A DNA stretch of 64,000 bases, from the NCBI GenBank assembly GCA_951799425.1, contig OX637393.1, positions 18,991,744 through 19,055,743 of the forward strand. The letters are read 5' to 3'. The notes below the pieces were generated by a model, which saw only the letters and a list, made by a program, of their open reading frames with translations, made no database searches and was not told the origin of the DNA. The translations under genes were made by a program, and so were the position numbers. The stretch comes from Ilex aquifolium (taxonomy: Eukaryota > Streptophyta > Magnoliopsida > Aquifoliales > Aquifoliaceae). Shown in pieces: positions 33,406 through 45,241 of the stretch (positions within the stretch are counted from its first letter, which is position 1; the number at the start of each line of letters is the position of its first letter).

Positions 33406-35261
33406 TGATTGTCACAAAAACGATATCTTTCCTAACCCCTAATTACTATCCCTCAATGTATGCAATGTATGGACGGGGGAGAAGAATTTCTTCCCCTAGG
33501 GATAGTGTCAAAAGGAAGGGCAATGAGGAAAGGGAAATGGGAAGATGTAAGTATAGGATATGTGTGCACAAAAATGCTCCCCAATCGCAAGGAGACTTTC
33601 GTGTGTCGTGAGTTACTTGGAAGAGTATTCCAAGGTCGTATCCACAGGGAAGGTAGTGAATCAAGGTTGAAATGATTTGGTAAAACAAGAAAATGTAAAA
33701 TCTTTAGTCTTGAAAGTTGATTGGTGAATTTTATGCTAATGAAAATGTAATGATAATATAAATGTTGGCAATTCCAAAAGATCACTCCAATGGGTATACC
33801 ACCTCAACTCAAATCACTCCTCCTATTGAGCATGAATGAACGCTTGAATCACGGAAAGCCGAGGATGGCATCGATGAGTATCTAAGCATGAATCGTGACT
33901 AAGCCTACGGTTTATCAAAGACTCATCGACACATCCATCTTCTATCCGGTCAAAACGAACCATTTGACTCTAAAGGGAAAGAGGAGAAATAGTTGAAATG
34001 GTATCCCCAAGGGAGATCCCTCTTGGTCTTGCCAACTAGAGGATTTAGCTACTCATACTTGGAATGGAAATAACTATGTAATGGAAGAGCATTCAAATCT
34101 ATGAACTTCTAAGGTGGCTAAATATCAGAATTTATGAGCTAAAAGAACATGTATTTAAACCCATTGCATAGTTATGAAAGATGAAATACTTGGAGCATTA
34201 ATGGTGAAGCATTAAATGAACATTGAACTAACAAAACATGAAGGAAAAACAACATTCATGGCATTCAATGAAATCCTAAGAGTCTTACTCAAGATTACAA
34301 GACAATGCAGTAGAAGAATATGCAAAAATCACAACTTTCTCTCTCTAGAAACTACTGTTCATCTCCTTCTCCGCCCAGACTTTCTCTCTCTAAAAACCTA
34401 TTACAAAAAAATATGCTCTCTAATAATCTCCCTGGCTTCCTGGTCATCCCCATCCTTGGAGAACATTTCTTTCTCCAAAACGTGCCTGGGCATCCCCTGA
34501 AGCTTCAGCAGCAGAGCCTAGTCTGCAGGCTTGGACCAGGAAGATGCAGCAACTCCCTGCACCCCAACTTGCCTTCTTGGTGTAATTTCCTTTGCTATGG
34601 AGAAAAGCCCCTTTTTCCCTTCACTCCCCATTCTGGAGAAGAGGGAGTCTCCCATCTGTTTTTGTCTCAGAGGAGTGCAGGAGCCAGGGACAGACAGGAA
34701 GTGGCAGAGCATGTCTGCCTACCCAGCTCATCCCATCCTCTCTCTCTTCATTCAATGCTTTAAATCCACAAGTCTAGAAGGGAGTGTGAGTCCTGATGAA
34801 TAGAAAGGTGGGCGTATCAGAGAGAAGCATGGAGGGGTCCACAAGACAGCTGAGCAGATCTGCAGAGTTTGGGCACTTCAGGGAATCAGTACCGGTACTG
34901 GGTACCGGTACCATTTGGTACCGGTACCGAGTACCGGTACTGCGATTCCAGTAGGTTTTGGGTACCGGTACTGGGTACCGGTACCATTTGGTACCGGTAC
35001 CGAGTACCGGTACTGTTCTGCATCCTTTTCTGAATTTCTTGATTTCTTGCTCCCGATCTATCCTCGAACTATCATTCCCACTCCTTTCATCCCAAGTGGT
35101 ATGGGAGGGTCTTTAAAGGCCATATTTAGCTTCATTCAACTACAAGAACAACAACTTGATGTTAAGACTTCAAGTGGCATAACGTACATAATTTAAAGCT
35201 CTAAAGTAAGTGAAATGAGTTGATTAGCATCTTAAAGATATGCAAAATTGTGTGCTAATCA
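33406..35261 (-). mobile_element. 3' LTR of D'
   Basis: On the minus strand starts TGATTAGCACACAATTTTGC at 35261 and ends CGTTTTTGTGACAATCA at 33406. It contains the palindrome cluster and a GA-rich leader candidate (agagagaaag on the complement, near 34340-34400). The open frames in it occur identically in the other LTR and are not genes. Confidence 0.95.
34889..35013. repeat. GTACCGGTAC cluster, D' 3' LTR
   Basis: Eight exact decamers in two near-identical blocks of four, separated by a gcgattccagtaggttttg spacer. Some overlap GGTACC to give longer palindromic runs. Confidence 0.96.
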
Positions 35262-35277
35262 CACCCCCCAACTTAAG
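35262..35277 (-). other. Polypurine tract, D'
   Basis: Minus strand CTTAAGTTGGGGGGTG abuts the LTR start. Confidence 0.88.
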
Positions 35278-35580
35278 GTTTGCTAGTCCCTTAGCAAACT
35301 GTTCATTTCCCAGCACAACCAAAACAACCAATAGTCACACAATCAATCAATTTAAACAACCATCTCATCAAAAGAAAAGTAAAAATCAAAATGCAATTAT
35401 CAACATAAACCATGAGCAAAAGGAAAAACTGTGGTTTCATAAATTGTGATAACAGTTGGAGTACAAAACGGAGTAGGACATTGAGATGAACAATCAAAAG
35501 ACAAACCTAATCTCCCCTCCCCAACTTCACCTAATCCTTAAACAAAAAGAAACAAAACACAAAAAAATTCCAAATAACAA

Positions 35581-36777
35581 CTACTCTCCATCACTCTCAT
35601 CATCCCCCTCAGACTCATCCCCCCCCTCATCTTCTTCATCCTCTTCAGCCTCAGAATCTTCCTCCTCCACATCCATTCTGGAGGTTGAAGGAGCAGGCGG
35701 AACTTCTGGGACGGCTTTCCCAGGAAATGTGTGCACATACATCTCCTTTAACATTGTTGCCATTTCCTGCACTGAGGTCTTGATTTCCTGCGTTGTCTTT
35801 TCCAGAGCACTAAGTCTCTGATGGGTTGAGCGTTTCACAACAGGCTTGAATGGCATAGTTGGCACAGCAGGTGCAACATCCTCTTCAGAGTCAGACTGAG
35901 CCCGATCCCCACGGCTCATGGCCTTCCTTTTCTGACTGCTGGCCCTGCCGATAGCTCCAAACTCCGGAGGGGTCAATTTCTCTAGTCCATAGCCCTTGAC
36001 CTTAGCATGGTCACAAAGTCGGGTGACCAAGCTTCCGTATGGTAGATTGGCCATCGGCTTCTCAGTGGTGGCAAAGTCCTTCATCACATCCCAAATGATA
36101 AGGGCAAAATCCATTGGTATGCCCGACACAAATGTATCTAGAAGGTTCAACTTCTCCACATTCGGTTTCTTCTCAGCAAACTTTGGGTAAAGATTATAGT
36201 GAAGGAGTTTGTTAAGAATCCCATATACATGCTTCAACCCCCCACTCTGAAAGGTTCCCCTGAACGTAGCAGGATCCTCATACATCAGCTCGACAAGCTC
36301 CTCTTTAGTCTTTTGCTTACCCATTCTGCGAGGATAAACAGGTGGTGTGGCTGGGGGTCTCTGGTAATCCCCAAGGCATGTGGCTATGACAGCAGGAGTC
36401 ACCACAATAATCTTACCCCTAACATTTGCCCTCAGCACTCCCTCATCATCATTCTCAATGAAATTCAATGACCGGTAAAACTCCCTCACCAAGGCCAAAT
36501 TATATCCCACAACCTCCCTAAACCAAAATTGCATCCCATGCCCCTCAACGATTCTCACAGCAGGATGAGTGGGGGAAAGGGAAGGCCTATCCAAAGAACG
36601 TTCACAAGTCACATTCTTACCGTCAATCAATTGGCGGCGAGCATCCCTCTTGGCCTTCTTTCTCTGCTTCTCAAGGTCCACACTCGATCCCTCTCCACTT
36701 CGTTTGCGGCTGGCAGAACCCATGGCAGGGGGAGAACTGGGCTCTGGTCCTGACCCGACCATCTTGGTGCGAGGCAT
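35581..36777 (-). CDS. Athila ORF3 of D', intact
   Basis: 398 codons from ATG at 36777 (MPRTKMVGSGPEPSSPP), chosen because D ORF3 begins at the same place (MVRTK); the frame is open a further 42 codons upstream. Layout: basic N-terminus around residues 20-55 (EKQRKKAKRDARRQLIDGKN), which could be a nuclear localisation signal; conserved central domain about residues 60-250 (MQFWFREVVGYNLALVREFY, then LRANVRGKIIVVTPAVIATC and GGLKHVYGILNKLLHYNLYP); Ser/Asp-containing linker; heptad-rich segment about 315-345 (LSALEKTTQEIKTSVQEMAT); tail of mostly Glu/Asp (EEEDSEAEEDEEDEGGDE). No signal peptide, transmembrane or envelope features. Biochemical role unknown. It stayed open while gag-pol of the same copy broke. 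Confidence 0.82.
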   Translation of the reverse strand: MPRTKMVGSGPEPSSPPAMGSASRKRSGEGSSVDLEKQRKKAKRDARRQLIDGKNVTCERSLDRPSLSPTHPAVRIVEGHGMQFWFREVVGYNLALVREFYRSLNFIENDDEGVLRANVRGKIIVVTPAVIATCLGDYQRPPATPPVYPRRMGKQKTKEELVELMYEDPATFRGTFQSGGLKHVYGILNKLLHYNLYPKFAEKKPNVEKLNLLDTFVSGIPMDFALIIWDVMKDFATTEKPMANLPYGSLVTRLCDHAKVKGYGLEKLTPPEFGAIGRASSQKRKAMSRGDRAQSDSEEDVAPAVPTMPFKPVVKRSTHQRLSALEKTTQEIKTSVQEMATMLKEMYVHTFPGKAVPEVPPAPSTSRMDVEEEDSEAEEDEEDEGGDESEGDDESDGE

Positions 36778-37125
36778 TGTGTAATGAATGGAGATAATAG
36801 GAGAGATTTGAGATTCGGCTATAAGGGTAGGGTAGAATGGAGGAGGCCTGTGAAAAAAATAATCTAGCTTAAAGGGAAATTTATAGAGTGAGAGGGGAAG
36901 CAAAAAGGATTATGGACCCTTGGAGTTCCGTCGGGTAAGGGGGGAAAAAGGAAGGGGAGGAGTAAATGGGTAGAGTGAAGAAGGAGAGAGAAAAGGCTCA
37001 TGACCCTTGGAGTGCCGTCGGGTAGGGGGGAAGTAGGAAGGGAAGGAGTAAATGAGGGAAATGAAAGGTTAAAACTAGAATTTGAAATTAAAAGCCCTAA
37101 TAAAAATTTTTCTGTCAGGCAAACG

Positions 37126-37294
37126 GTACCGGTACTCGGTACCGGTACCATTTGGTACCGGTACTGGGTACCGGTACTGCGTTTCCAGTAGGTTTTTGGT
37201 ACCGGTACTGGGTACCGGTACTGCGTTTCCAGTAGGTTTTTGGTACCGGTACTGGGTACCGGTACCAAATGGTACCGGTACCGAGTACCGGTAC
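37126..37294 (-). promoter_or_regulatory. Internal GTACCGGTAC cluster upstream of D' ORF3
   Basis: Ten exact decamers in 169 bp, 350-520 bp upstream of the ORF3 ATG (minus strand). Spacers (gcgtttccagtaggttttt; catttg; tgttctgc) match those of the D' LTR cluster. It thus duplicates the LTR cassette of its own element, as in D. Probable ORF3 promoter or regulator site (inference). Confidence 0.7.
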
Positions 37295-39354
37295 TGTTCT
37301 GCTTTGTCCACCAAACTACTCCTGCTGAACATTCCTTCACTCAAGATCAACTCAGGCCCTTCCTAGACACTTCCTCACATTACTTCTAACTCCAACTCCA
37401 TTTGACAAGATATATTCCAATTATAACCCACAACTTGAGACATCATGCTCACTTTATGATTGAAATTGCAAAGTGATTTAAACCTATGAGCATTCATCAT
37501 ACAAAAATTCGAATTCTGTTCTCAACTATCAAAATGAGTACCCAAAATAAACATCATAAGGTTCAGAATCAATGCATTCCAAAAAATATGTCAATATCAA
37601 TAAGTTGAGAAATATTCCCTCATTCTTGTAAGCATGAAGCTTTTTAACAAATTTCTCAATTGAACGAACTAGATGTACATGAGCAAAAGTATAGTCTTAG
37701 ATGCTAGGCTAAAGTATGCACTTACCATATTAATTTCCAACTTGTGTGCAAATGAAATAAACAAGTAATTTAGGAATTTACAAAGTAGAATTCACATTCG
37801 ACAGGCTAGACAAACTCAGTTTCAATGCAAAAACTCACCAAGAGACACTCTTAAGCAATAACCGCACTCACGTTATACAGGTATGCACTCCATGTGTACA
37901 TGTGATATAGAATCTTGTATTCAAAACAAAGTGCTCACATGTAATCCAAAAATGAAGTTCATATGTAGAAATAAAGCGACCTTGGCATAGTCTCATGAAT
38001 AGGATGTTAGTGCATTAAGTAGTAAGACACAACTTGTCGTTTTCTTTGAATTTATGCGCCTCCCATGCTTCTCTAGATCACCTAGGACTTTTAAAGGTTA
38101 TAATGGGGCCTTGGGGTGATATATAGGTAAAAGAAATGAAGGATTCAGGATAACAATGAAGGTTGTTCCGAGTGAGAGACTTTAATCTTAGAAAAATACT
38201 TCCCTTTTATGGGATTTTGATTTTCACACCATCACCACACCCTTTGTTTCTTTTCTTTCTTTTCCTTTACATTTCCCTTTTTCTTTTGATCATTCTTTCT
38301 TTATTCTCACCCCTTTTCTCCTTTTCTTGGCTTTTTCATTTTTTTCCATTGAACTCTTTGAGTTTCAACATCCATTATCCCTTGCTTGAATTTCCACACC
38401 ACACTTCCTTCTTTTGCAATCACTCATTTTTGTTTAGGAACAACCAAGGTAAGGTAGGTATTTCTTATTTTCTTTGGCTTGGTTCAATGTGTGGCATAGA
38501 AATGAATTCAATTAAGGCTCAATCATGGCACTAGGGATAACATTTCCTCAAGAAAAAGGGCAAAGGCTCAAAATATTCAACAATGGCCTAAGATCACTTC
38601 CAGGTCCACATGGGAAGAGCATTACATGATCAAGACAAATCAGTCTACTAACCAAATGCAACTAACCAAAACAAGCATAATGAGACTATTGAACAAACTT
38701 GATATCAAAAATTGTTCTTTGAGTAAACGTAAGTTCCCTCCAAAAAGGTTTGGCACTAAAACTCTCATGGGTCTTTACTCATCTCCACTACTTATGTCAA
38801 GCTTAAAACATGAATCCAACCCATGAATCACTAAAATTACAAATTCAGAAATCACATACAGATGAGTTCGAAAATCAATACATATGTGATACTTATGCAT
38901 AGGATCCATTTCTATAGTAAGCTCATGTACACAAGGTTCATAATAACGATCAACATGTTATCCAGTTCATACTCGCTTCATAAGGGAATACAGATCAACG
39001 TAAAGATATTTTTCATCAAAAATTTTCAAAATTTTTCACATATTTTGTACTAATGCGACAAAAACAGAATACTTCCCAGCAACCTTGGTGTAACATACAA
39101 ATGGTGCACCTCACCCCCCAACTAGAATCATGCTTTGTCCTCAATGCAACAAAAGGATATAGTAGGCAATGGAAGACAATAAAAGATAAATAGGGTAAGA
39201 GAACACCTCGCAATTGCACTTTTGACAAAAGCACCAAGATCTGGATTCAAGAGGAAAACAAAGCTATACACCAACAACAAGTAAGTGACATGAAATAAAA
39301 ACAGGACAATATTAAAATAAAAGAAAACTGTACATGCAAACAAAGGACCAATTG
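37295..39354 (-). other. Noncoding region of D' between pol and ORF3
   Basis: Counterpart of 25135-27214 in D. It holds the internal PPT-like motif (39110-39126, with GGACAAAGC rather than GGACAATGC upstream), the conserved block (38718-38811), a pyrimidine-rich run on the plus strand (38220-38360) and TTCATGAGACTATGCCAAGG (complement near 37980-38000). No supportable gene. Confidence 0.72.
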
Positions 39355-40485
39355 TTATTCCTCAACCAAGTCCGGATACACCGGGTCGGTTAACTCTTCC
39401 TCCACCACTTGGTTTTCAAAGCCCTCAAAGAATGGCTTAAGTCTTTGGCCATTGACCTTGAATGTTTGGCCATCTTTGAGGTTGGTGATCTCAACAGCTC
39501 CATTGGGGTAGGCCACCTTGACAAGTTAGGGGCCATCCCAACGGGATCTTAGCTTTCCAGGAAAAATGGAGAGGCGGGAATTATACAAGAGTACTTTTTG
39601 CCCGGGCTCGAATGATTTCCTCACTATGGAGTTATCATGAAAGATTTTCGCCCGTTCCTTTGAAATTTTGGAACTCTCGTATGCATCCCGCCGAATCTCT
39701 TCCAATTCATTCATTTCTAGCATCCTATGGTTCCCGGCCATTCTCATATTGAAATTTAGGGTCTTGATGGCCCAATAGGCCTTGTGTTCCATTTCTACCG
39801 GCAGATGGCAAGCCTTTCCATAGACAAGCCGATAGGGGGACATGCCCAAAACTGTCTTGTAGGCAGTACGATATGCCCACAGGGTATCAATCAATCTCTC
39901 AGACCAATCCTTCCTATTGGGGTTAACTGTTTTCTCAAGGATGGTCTTGATCTCCCTATTGGCTAGCTCGGCTTGGCCATTTGTTTGTGGGTGATAAGCG
40001 GTGGATACTTTATGTGTAACACCATATTTCAACACTAAAGATGCAACTGGCCTGTTACAGAAATGTGATCCACCGTCACTAATCAAAGCACGAGGCATCC
40101 CGAACCTCGAAAAAATGTTCTCTTTCAAGAACTTGACCACAACCCGGTGGTCATTAGTCTTTGTCGGGATAGCCTCCACCCATTTGGACACGTAGTCCAC
40201 TGCCAGCAGAATGTATAGATAGCCAAACGACATAGGGAAGGGACCCATGAAATCGATGCCCCAACAATCGAATATTTCTATCACAAGTATAGGGGAGAGA
40301 GGCATCATATTCCTTTGGGTCACACTCCCCAACCGTTGGCATCTATCACATTCTTTGCAAAATGAAATACAATCCTTAATTAAAGAAGGCCAGTAGAAAC
40401 CTGATTGGAGAATCTTTGAAGAAGTTTTCTTGGCGGAGAAATGGCCACCACAGGCTTGGGAGTGACAGAAGGCAAGGACGTTCCG
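39355..40485 (-). pseudogene. Integrase of D' pol
   Basis: Same frame as the upstream RT segment, after a TAG where D has CAG. Contains the zinc domain residues, [16 protein letters not shown] with the first [14 protein letters not shown] with the second D, and [11 protein letters not shown] with the catalytic E. A second nonsense codon (TAA after RSRWDGP, at 39526) truncates the C-terminal domain; the natural stop would be at 39355. All catalytic residues are present. Confidence 0.92.
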
Positions 40486-43400
40486 CTACTCATTTTCAGG
40501 CACACATCGCCTCATGATTTGGTCCGGACAATACTTGAACAGATACGGATTATCGAAGTAGAAGTATTTCACGTCGGCCATAAATCTCCTTTTATCCTCA
40601 GAGCTCCAGTGTGGTGGGATTTGTCCTGTTGCAAGATAATTGCAAATGTCAGCATACCAAGGACAATGAGAATGAATAGACAGTAATTGCTCATCAGGGA
40701 ACGAGTCTGGGATAGGGATGTGCTCATTTGTCTCTTGTGCCACCAGCCGGGATAAGTGATCCGCCACAACATTCTCAACTCCCTTCTTGTCTTTAATGGT
40801 CAAGTCAAATTCTTGTAGGAGGAGGATCCACCTAATGAGTCTTGGCTTCGCATCCTGCTTAGATAACAAGTACTTTAAGGCAGAATGGTCAGTGAAGATA
40901 ACAATAGGTGAACCAATGATATATGAACGGAATTTATCAAGAGCAAACACTACAGCTAGCAATTCTTTTTCAGTGGTAGTGTAATTCATTTGTGCCTCAT
41001 TAAGTGTCTTGCTAGCGTAGTGTATAACATGCAGTCGATTGTCCTTCCTCTGACCAAGCACTGCGCCGACCGCGTAGTCACTCGCGTCGCACATAAGCTC
41101 GAAGGGTAGATCCCAATTGGGTGGTTGCATGATAGGAGGCGTGACAAGCATGCTTTTTAGTTTCTTAAAAGATGCCTCACACTCATGCGACCACTCAAAG
41201 GGAACATCCTTAGACAGTAAATTGGTCAGGGGTCGGGCCAATGCACTAAAATTTTGAATGAACCGGCGATAGAAACCTGCATGGCCCAAAAATGACCGGA
41301 TTCCCTTGATGGTTGTCGGCGTGGGAAGGTTGGAGATGGCCTCCACCTTGGATCTGTCCACTTCAATGCCCCTTGCCGACACTATGTGACCCAACACGAT
41401 CCCTTCCGTCACCATAAAGTGACACTTCTCCCAATTTAGCACAAGATTCTTCTCCTCACATGTCTCCAACACCTTCTCCAAATTTTCCAAACACCCCTTA
41501 AAGGAGTCCCCGAAGACTGAGAAGTCATCCATAAACACCTCGACAATCTTCTCCACCATATCACTAAAAATCCCCATCATGCAACGTTGGAATGTTCCAG
41601 GGGCATTACATAGCCCGAAAGGCATGCGACGATATGCAAAGGTACCGTAGGGGCAAGTGAAGGTGGTTTTCTCCTGGTCTTCAAGGGCAATCTCTATCTG
41701 ATTGTAGCCAGAGTATCCATCTAAGAAGCAATAGAAAAGATGCCCCGCTACCCGTTCTAGCACTTGATCGAGGAATGGAATTGGAAAGTGGTCTTTCTTT
41801 GTGCACAAGTTGAGCTTCCGGTAATCAATACACACTCTCCACCCAGTGATTACTCTTGTTGGAATGAGCTCATTCTCCTCGTTTTCCACCACGGTCACAC
41901 CCGACTTCTTGGGGACTACTTGCGTGGGACTAACCCACTTACTGTCGGAAATTGGAAAGATAATGCCCACGTCAAGTAGCTTTAGAACTTCATCCCGTAC
42001 CACATCTTTCATGATTTGATTTAATCTCCTTTGTGGCTGGCGGGATGGTTTCCCATCTTCTTCAAGGTAGATCCGGTGTGTGCAAATGGTAGGGTTGATC
42101 CCCTTTATATCCGCAATTGTCCAACCAATTGCTCCCTTGTGTCTTCTCAAAACCTCCAAGAGTTCTTTTTCTTGCTCATTGTTCAATGTGGAACTAATGA
42201 TCACCGGAAATGTATCTCCCTCGCCAAGATAGGCGTACTTCAAGTGTGAGGGTAACGGCTTCAACTCCAAATTTGGCTTTTGTTCCTCCGACCGGAAAAT
42301 CTTCTTTTCTTGCTTAGGCAACTCCTCAAAGGTGGGAATCCATTTTGTTACCCCTTTCAACTCTTCCATGCTCACTTCCTCATCTAACTTTACAAGTTCA
42401 ACAAGGTCCTCCTCCATGCAGTCCAACATCCCTTCTAATTCCACTTGCTCCTCAATCAACGTGTCGATTCTATTGATCTCGTTCACCTCCACATCATCCC
42501 CGGGTTGTTTTGCTAAATTGAACACATTCAACTCCATGGTCATGTTCCCAAAAGCCAACTTCATTAGACCATTCCTGCAATTAATCACAGCATTAGCGGT
42601 AGCAAGAAAAGGTCTTCCAAGAATAACGGGGATTTGGGAATTAAGGTTAGCAACCGGGTGTGTATCTAATACAATAAAATCGACTGGAAAGTAAAAATTG
42701 TCAACTTGGACAAGCACATCTTCCACTACTCCCCTTGGTGTGCGTATGCTCCGGTCCGCCAGTTGAAGTGTAACTGAGGTGGGCTTCAACTCTTCAAGCT
42801 TGAGTTGTTGGTACACGGAGTAAGGAAGAAGATTGACGCTCGCCCCCAAGTCAAGCAATGCTTGCTCAACCCGGCAATTCCCAATGGTGATGGCAATTGT
42901 TGGACAACCGGGATCCTTGAATTTTGGAGGAGTGTTGGTCCTCAATATGGAGCTCACTTGTTCGGTGAGAAATGCCTTCTTTCGGACATTCAACTTCCTT
43001 TTCACCGTGCATAGGTCCTTCAATATCTTGGCACATGACGGAATTTGCTTGATGGCATCAAGGAGCGGGATGTTGATTTTCACCTGCTTAAACAAATCCA
43101 AAATGTCAGAATAATTAGCCACCTTGACAGGTGACTTCAACCGATGGGGAAAAGGGGCAGGTATAGAAGGAGAGCATAACCCATTATCAATCAAATGTTC
43201 TTTATCAACCCCATCTCTTTCACTCGACTCACCCTTGTCGACCACACTTTCTTTGGCCTCACTCTCAATTTCTTTCTCCTTTGGCAATGTGGCCTTTGGT
43301 GTTAACTTTGGCACCACCATCTTTTCAATTTGTTTACCACTCCTAAGTGTGGTGACGGCTTTGAGTTGCTCACAACTCTCCTGGGAGGTTTCGGCCAACT

Positions 43401-44078
43401 CAACCACATTTTGACCTTTGGGATTTTGTTGGGGTTGAGAGGTAAATTTTCCCTTCTCTTGTTGAGACAACCCAATGGCATTGGTGATCTTGGTGAGTTG
43501 GGCCGAAATGTCCTTATTGAAGGTGGTTTGGCTTTGAATGAAGACATGTACCACATCTTCTAGACTCCGTTTATGAGGTGGTTGGTAGCTGGAAGAACTA
43601 GATGGGCCTTGTCCGGAAAAATTCTGTGGGGGAGGGTTGGATTGGTATCCTTGTGGATTGGACCGTGGGTATTGGGAGCTTGAAGTTTGCCCCTGACCTT
43701 GATGTTGGGATTGGTACGGACCTTGCTTGGGAGGTGCAGGAGGTGTATATGTGTTTGAGCCATAAGGAATGGGGTTCTCATTCCTCCAACTGAAATTAGG
43801 GTGATCACGATACCCCGAATTGTAAGTGTTGGGATTTGGAGGAAATGATTGCCTTGGTTGGTTGAAGGCATTAACTTGGTCATGGTATGCCTCCTTAAGT
43901 GCCGGGATGCTCGGACACTCCGATGTGGAATGCTCGACACCACCACAAACAGAACAAACCTCCTCGGCTCTTGACACATGAGAGACATTTCGTCTCCTCT
44001 CCACCTCAAGGCTATCCACTTTCCTAGACAATTTTGAAATTTGGGAAAGTAGATCCTCACGGTCTTTTAAGTCATACA
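40486..44078 (-). pseudogene. Zinc knuckle, protease, RT and RNase H of D' pol
   Basis: An open frame of nearly 1200 codons whose first codons are gag sequence after a frameshift (VYDLKDREDLLSQISK). In order: zinc knuckle CSVCGGVEHSTSEC; Gln/Pro/Ser-rich linker; protease LLDLGASVNLLP; RT with GWRVCIDYRKLN and VFMDDFSVFGDSF; RNase H with MCDASDYAVGAVLGQRKD and TDHSALKYLL; and the first part of integrase. It ends at TAG (40486-40488). RT and RNase H motifs are uninterrupted, so this piece could in principle be translated only after ribosomal frameshifting or from another copy. Confidence 0.93.
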
Positions 44079-45083
44079 CCCCCCCGGTGGTGGTTGACTA
44101 CTACCCGGCATTGTCCTAGGTATGTCATCCGGATCCTGAACACCCCAAGTTTGTGCCTTTTCAGCGAGGGTACCAAAATAGTCAAGGGCCTCATCGGGGT
44201 CTTTGTTCAAGAAATCCCCATTGCACATCATATCTATGAATTGTCTATGGTTTGGGGTGATTCCTTCGTAGAAGAAAGTCACCAATTGCCATGAGTTAAA
44301 ACCATGATGTGGTATGGAGTGAAGTAGATCCTTATAACGATCCCAACATTGATAAAACTGCTCATTGGGTTTTTCAGAAAAGTTTTGGATTTCCTTTTTC
44401 AAAAAGGTGGTTCGATGAACCGGGAAAATTTTTTTTAAGAAAAAGCAGACAATGTTATCCCATGACAGCATAGTCCGGGGTCCCATGGAATCAAGCCACA
44501 CTCTTGCCTTCCCATCCATAGAGAAAGGGAACAATTTCATCCTGGCTATCTCTTCCAAATTGTGATTTGGGAGAAACGTTGCAACCATTTCCTCGTAAGA
44601 CCTTATGTGGTTATACGGGTTTTCATTTTCAACTCCCCTGAATTTGGGGATTAGTTGCAACATCCACGGTTTCAACACAAAAAGGTGATGTTGGACAGGG
44701 AGACGGATGCATGATGGTGTGGTGCTGTGGGTAGGTTGAAGGTACTCTAGCATAGTTCTTGCCTCAAAATCAAGTGGGATGTTCCCTTCATTCCTTGGTG
44801 GGGGAAAATGCGCTTGTTGGTTGGGCATTCTAGGTGGTTGCACTCCCCCACCTCCTTGCCTATTCGGGTTGACACCCACATTGTCAAATTGATCGGGAGG
44901 GGGATAGTGTAATCTTGGGTCATGCTCCCCATGTTCGGGTATTCCCCCACCCCTTTGGTCATTTAGGTTTGCACCTATATTTTCAACATTGTCACCCACA
45001 TTCTCGGGTGGGTCTTGGTCGATGTTCATGTTGGGTCCTAAGGGTTGTCTAACTAATCGGTGATAGTCGTCCCTTCCCCACAT
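44067..45083 (-). pseudogene. Gag N-terminal part of D'
   Basis: ATG at 45083 (MWGRDDYHRLVRQPLGPNMN), same start as D. The gag core (PKFRGVENENPYNHIRSYEE, then FLKKIFPVHRTTF) is complete. The frame leaves the pol frame at a run of seven G on the minus strand (C7 at 44079-44085). D has no such run there. This may be a slippage mutation, a sequencing artefact in a homopolymer, or conceivably a programmed site, though Athila elements do not normally need one. Confidence 0.9.
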
Positions 45084-45221
45084 GCAACAAAATATCTATA
45101 CAAATGAAATTATCCACAAACAAGAATATGTACACGAAACAACGTACCTCAGCCCGTGATGAAGATCACGGGACTTACCTTCGTTGTTCGGAAATCACTT
45201 CCTTGATTTGAAACTTGCCTT

Positions 45222-45238
45222 CCCCGGCAACGGCACCA
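45222..45238 (-). other. Primer binding site, D' (Asp-tRNA type)
   Basis: Minus strand TGGTGCCGTTGCCGGGG, complementary to the Asp-tRNA 3' end with one mismatch (T for C at position 4). D has its single mismatch at position 6. Confidence 0.86.
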
Positions 45239-45241
45239 AAA

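Noticed and set aside
34216-34803. Several 60-147 codon frames in the D' LTRs, repeated exactly at 46052-46639
   Set aside because: Identity only reflects identical LTRs; they overlap in different frames over low-complexity leader sequence.
35581-36903. ORF3 as a retroviral envelope gene
   Set aside because: No signal peptide, no transmembrane segment, no cleavage site; basic and acidic regions instead.
44060-44092. Programmed frameshift between gag and pol in D'
   Set aside because: D continues gag into protease in one frame at this point and has no G7 run; a homopolymer indel is simpler.
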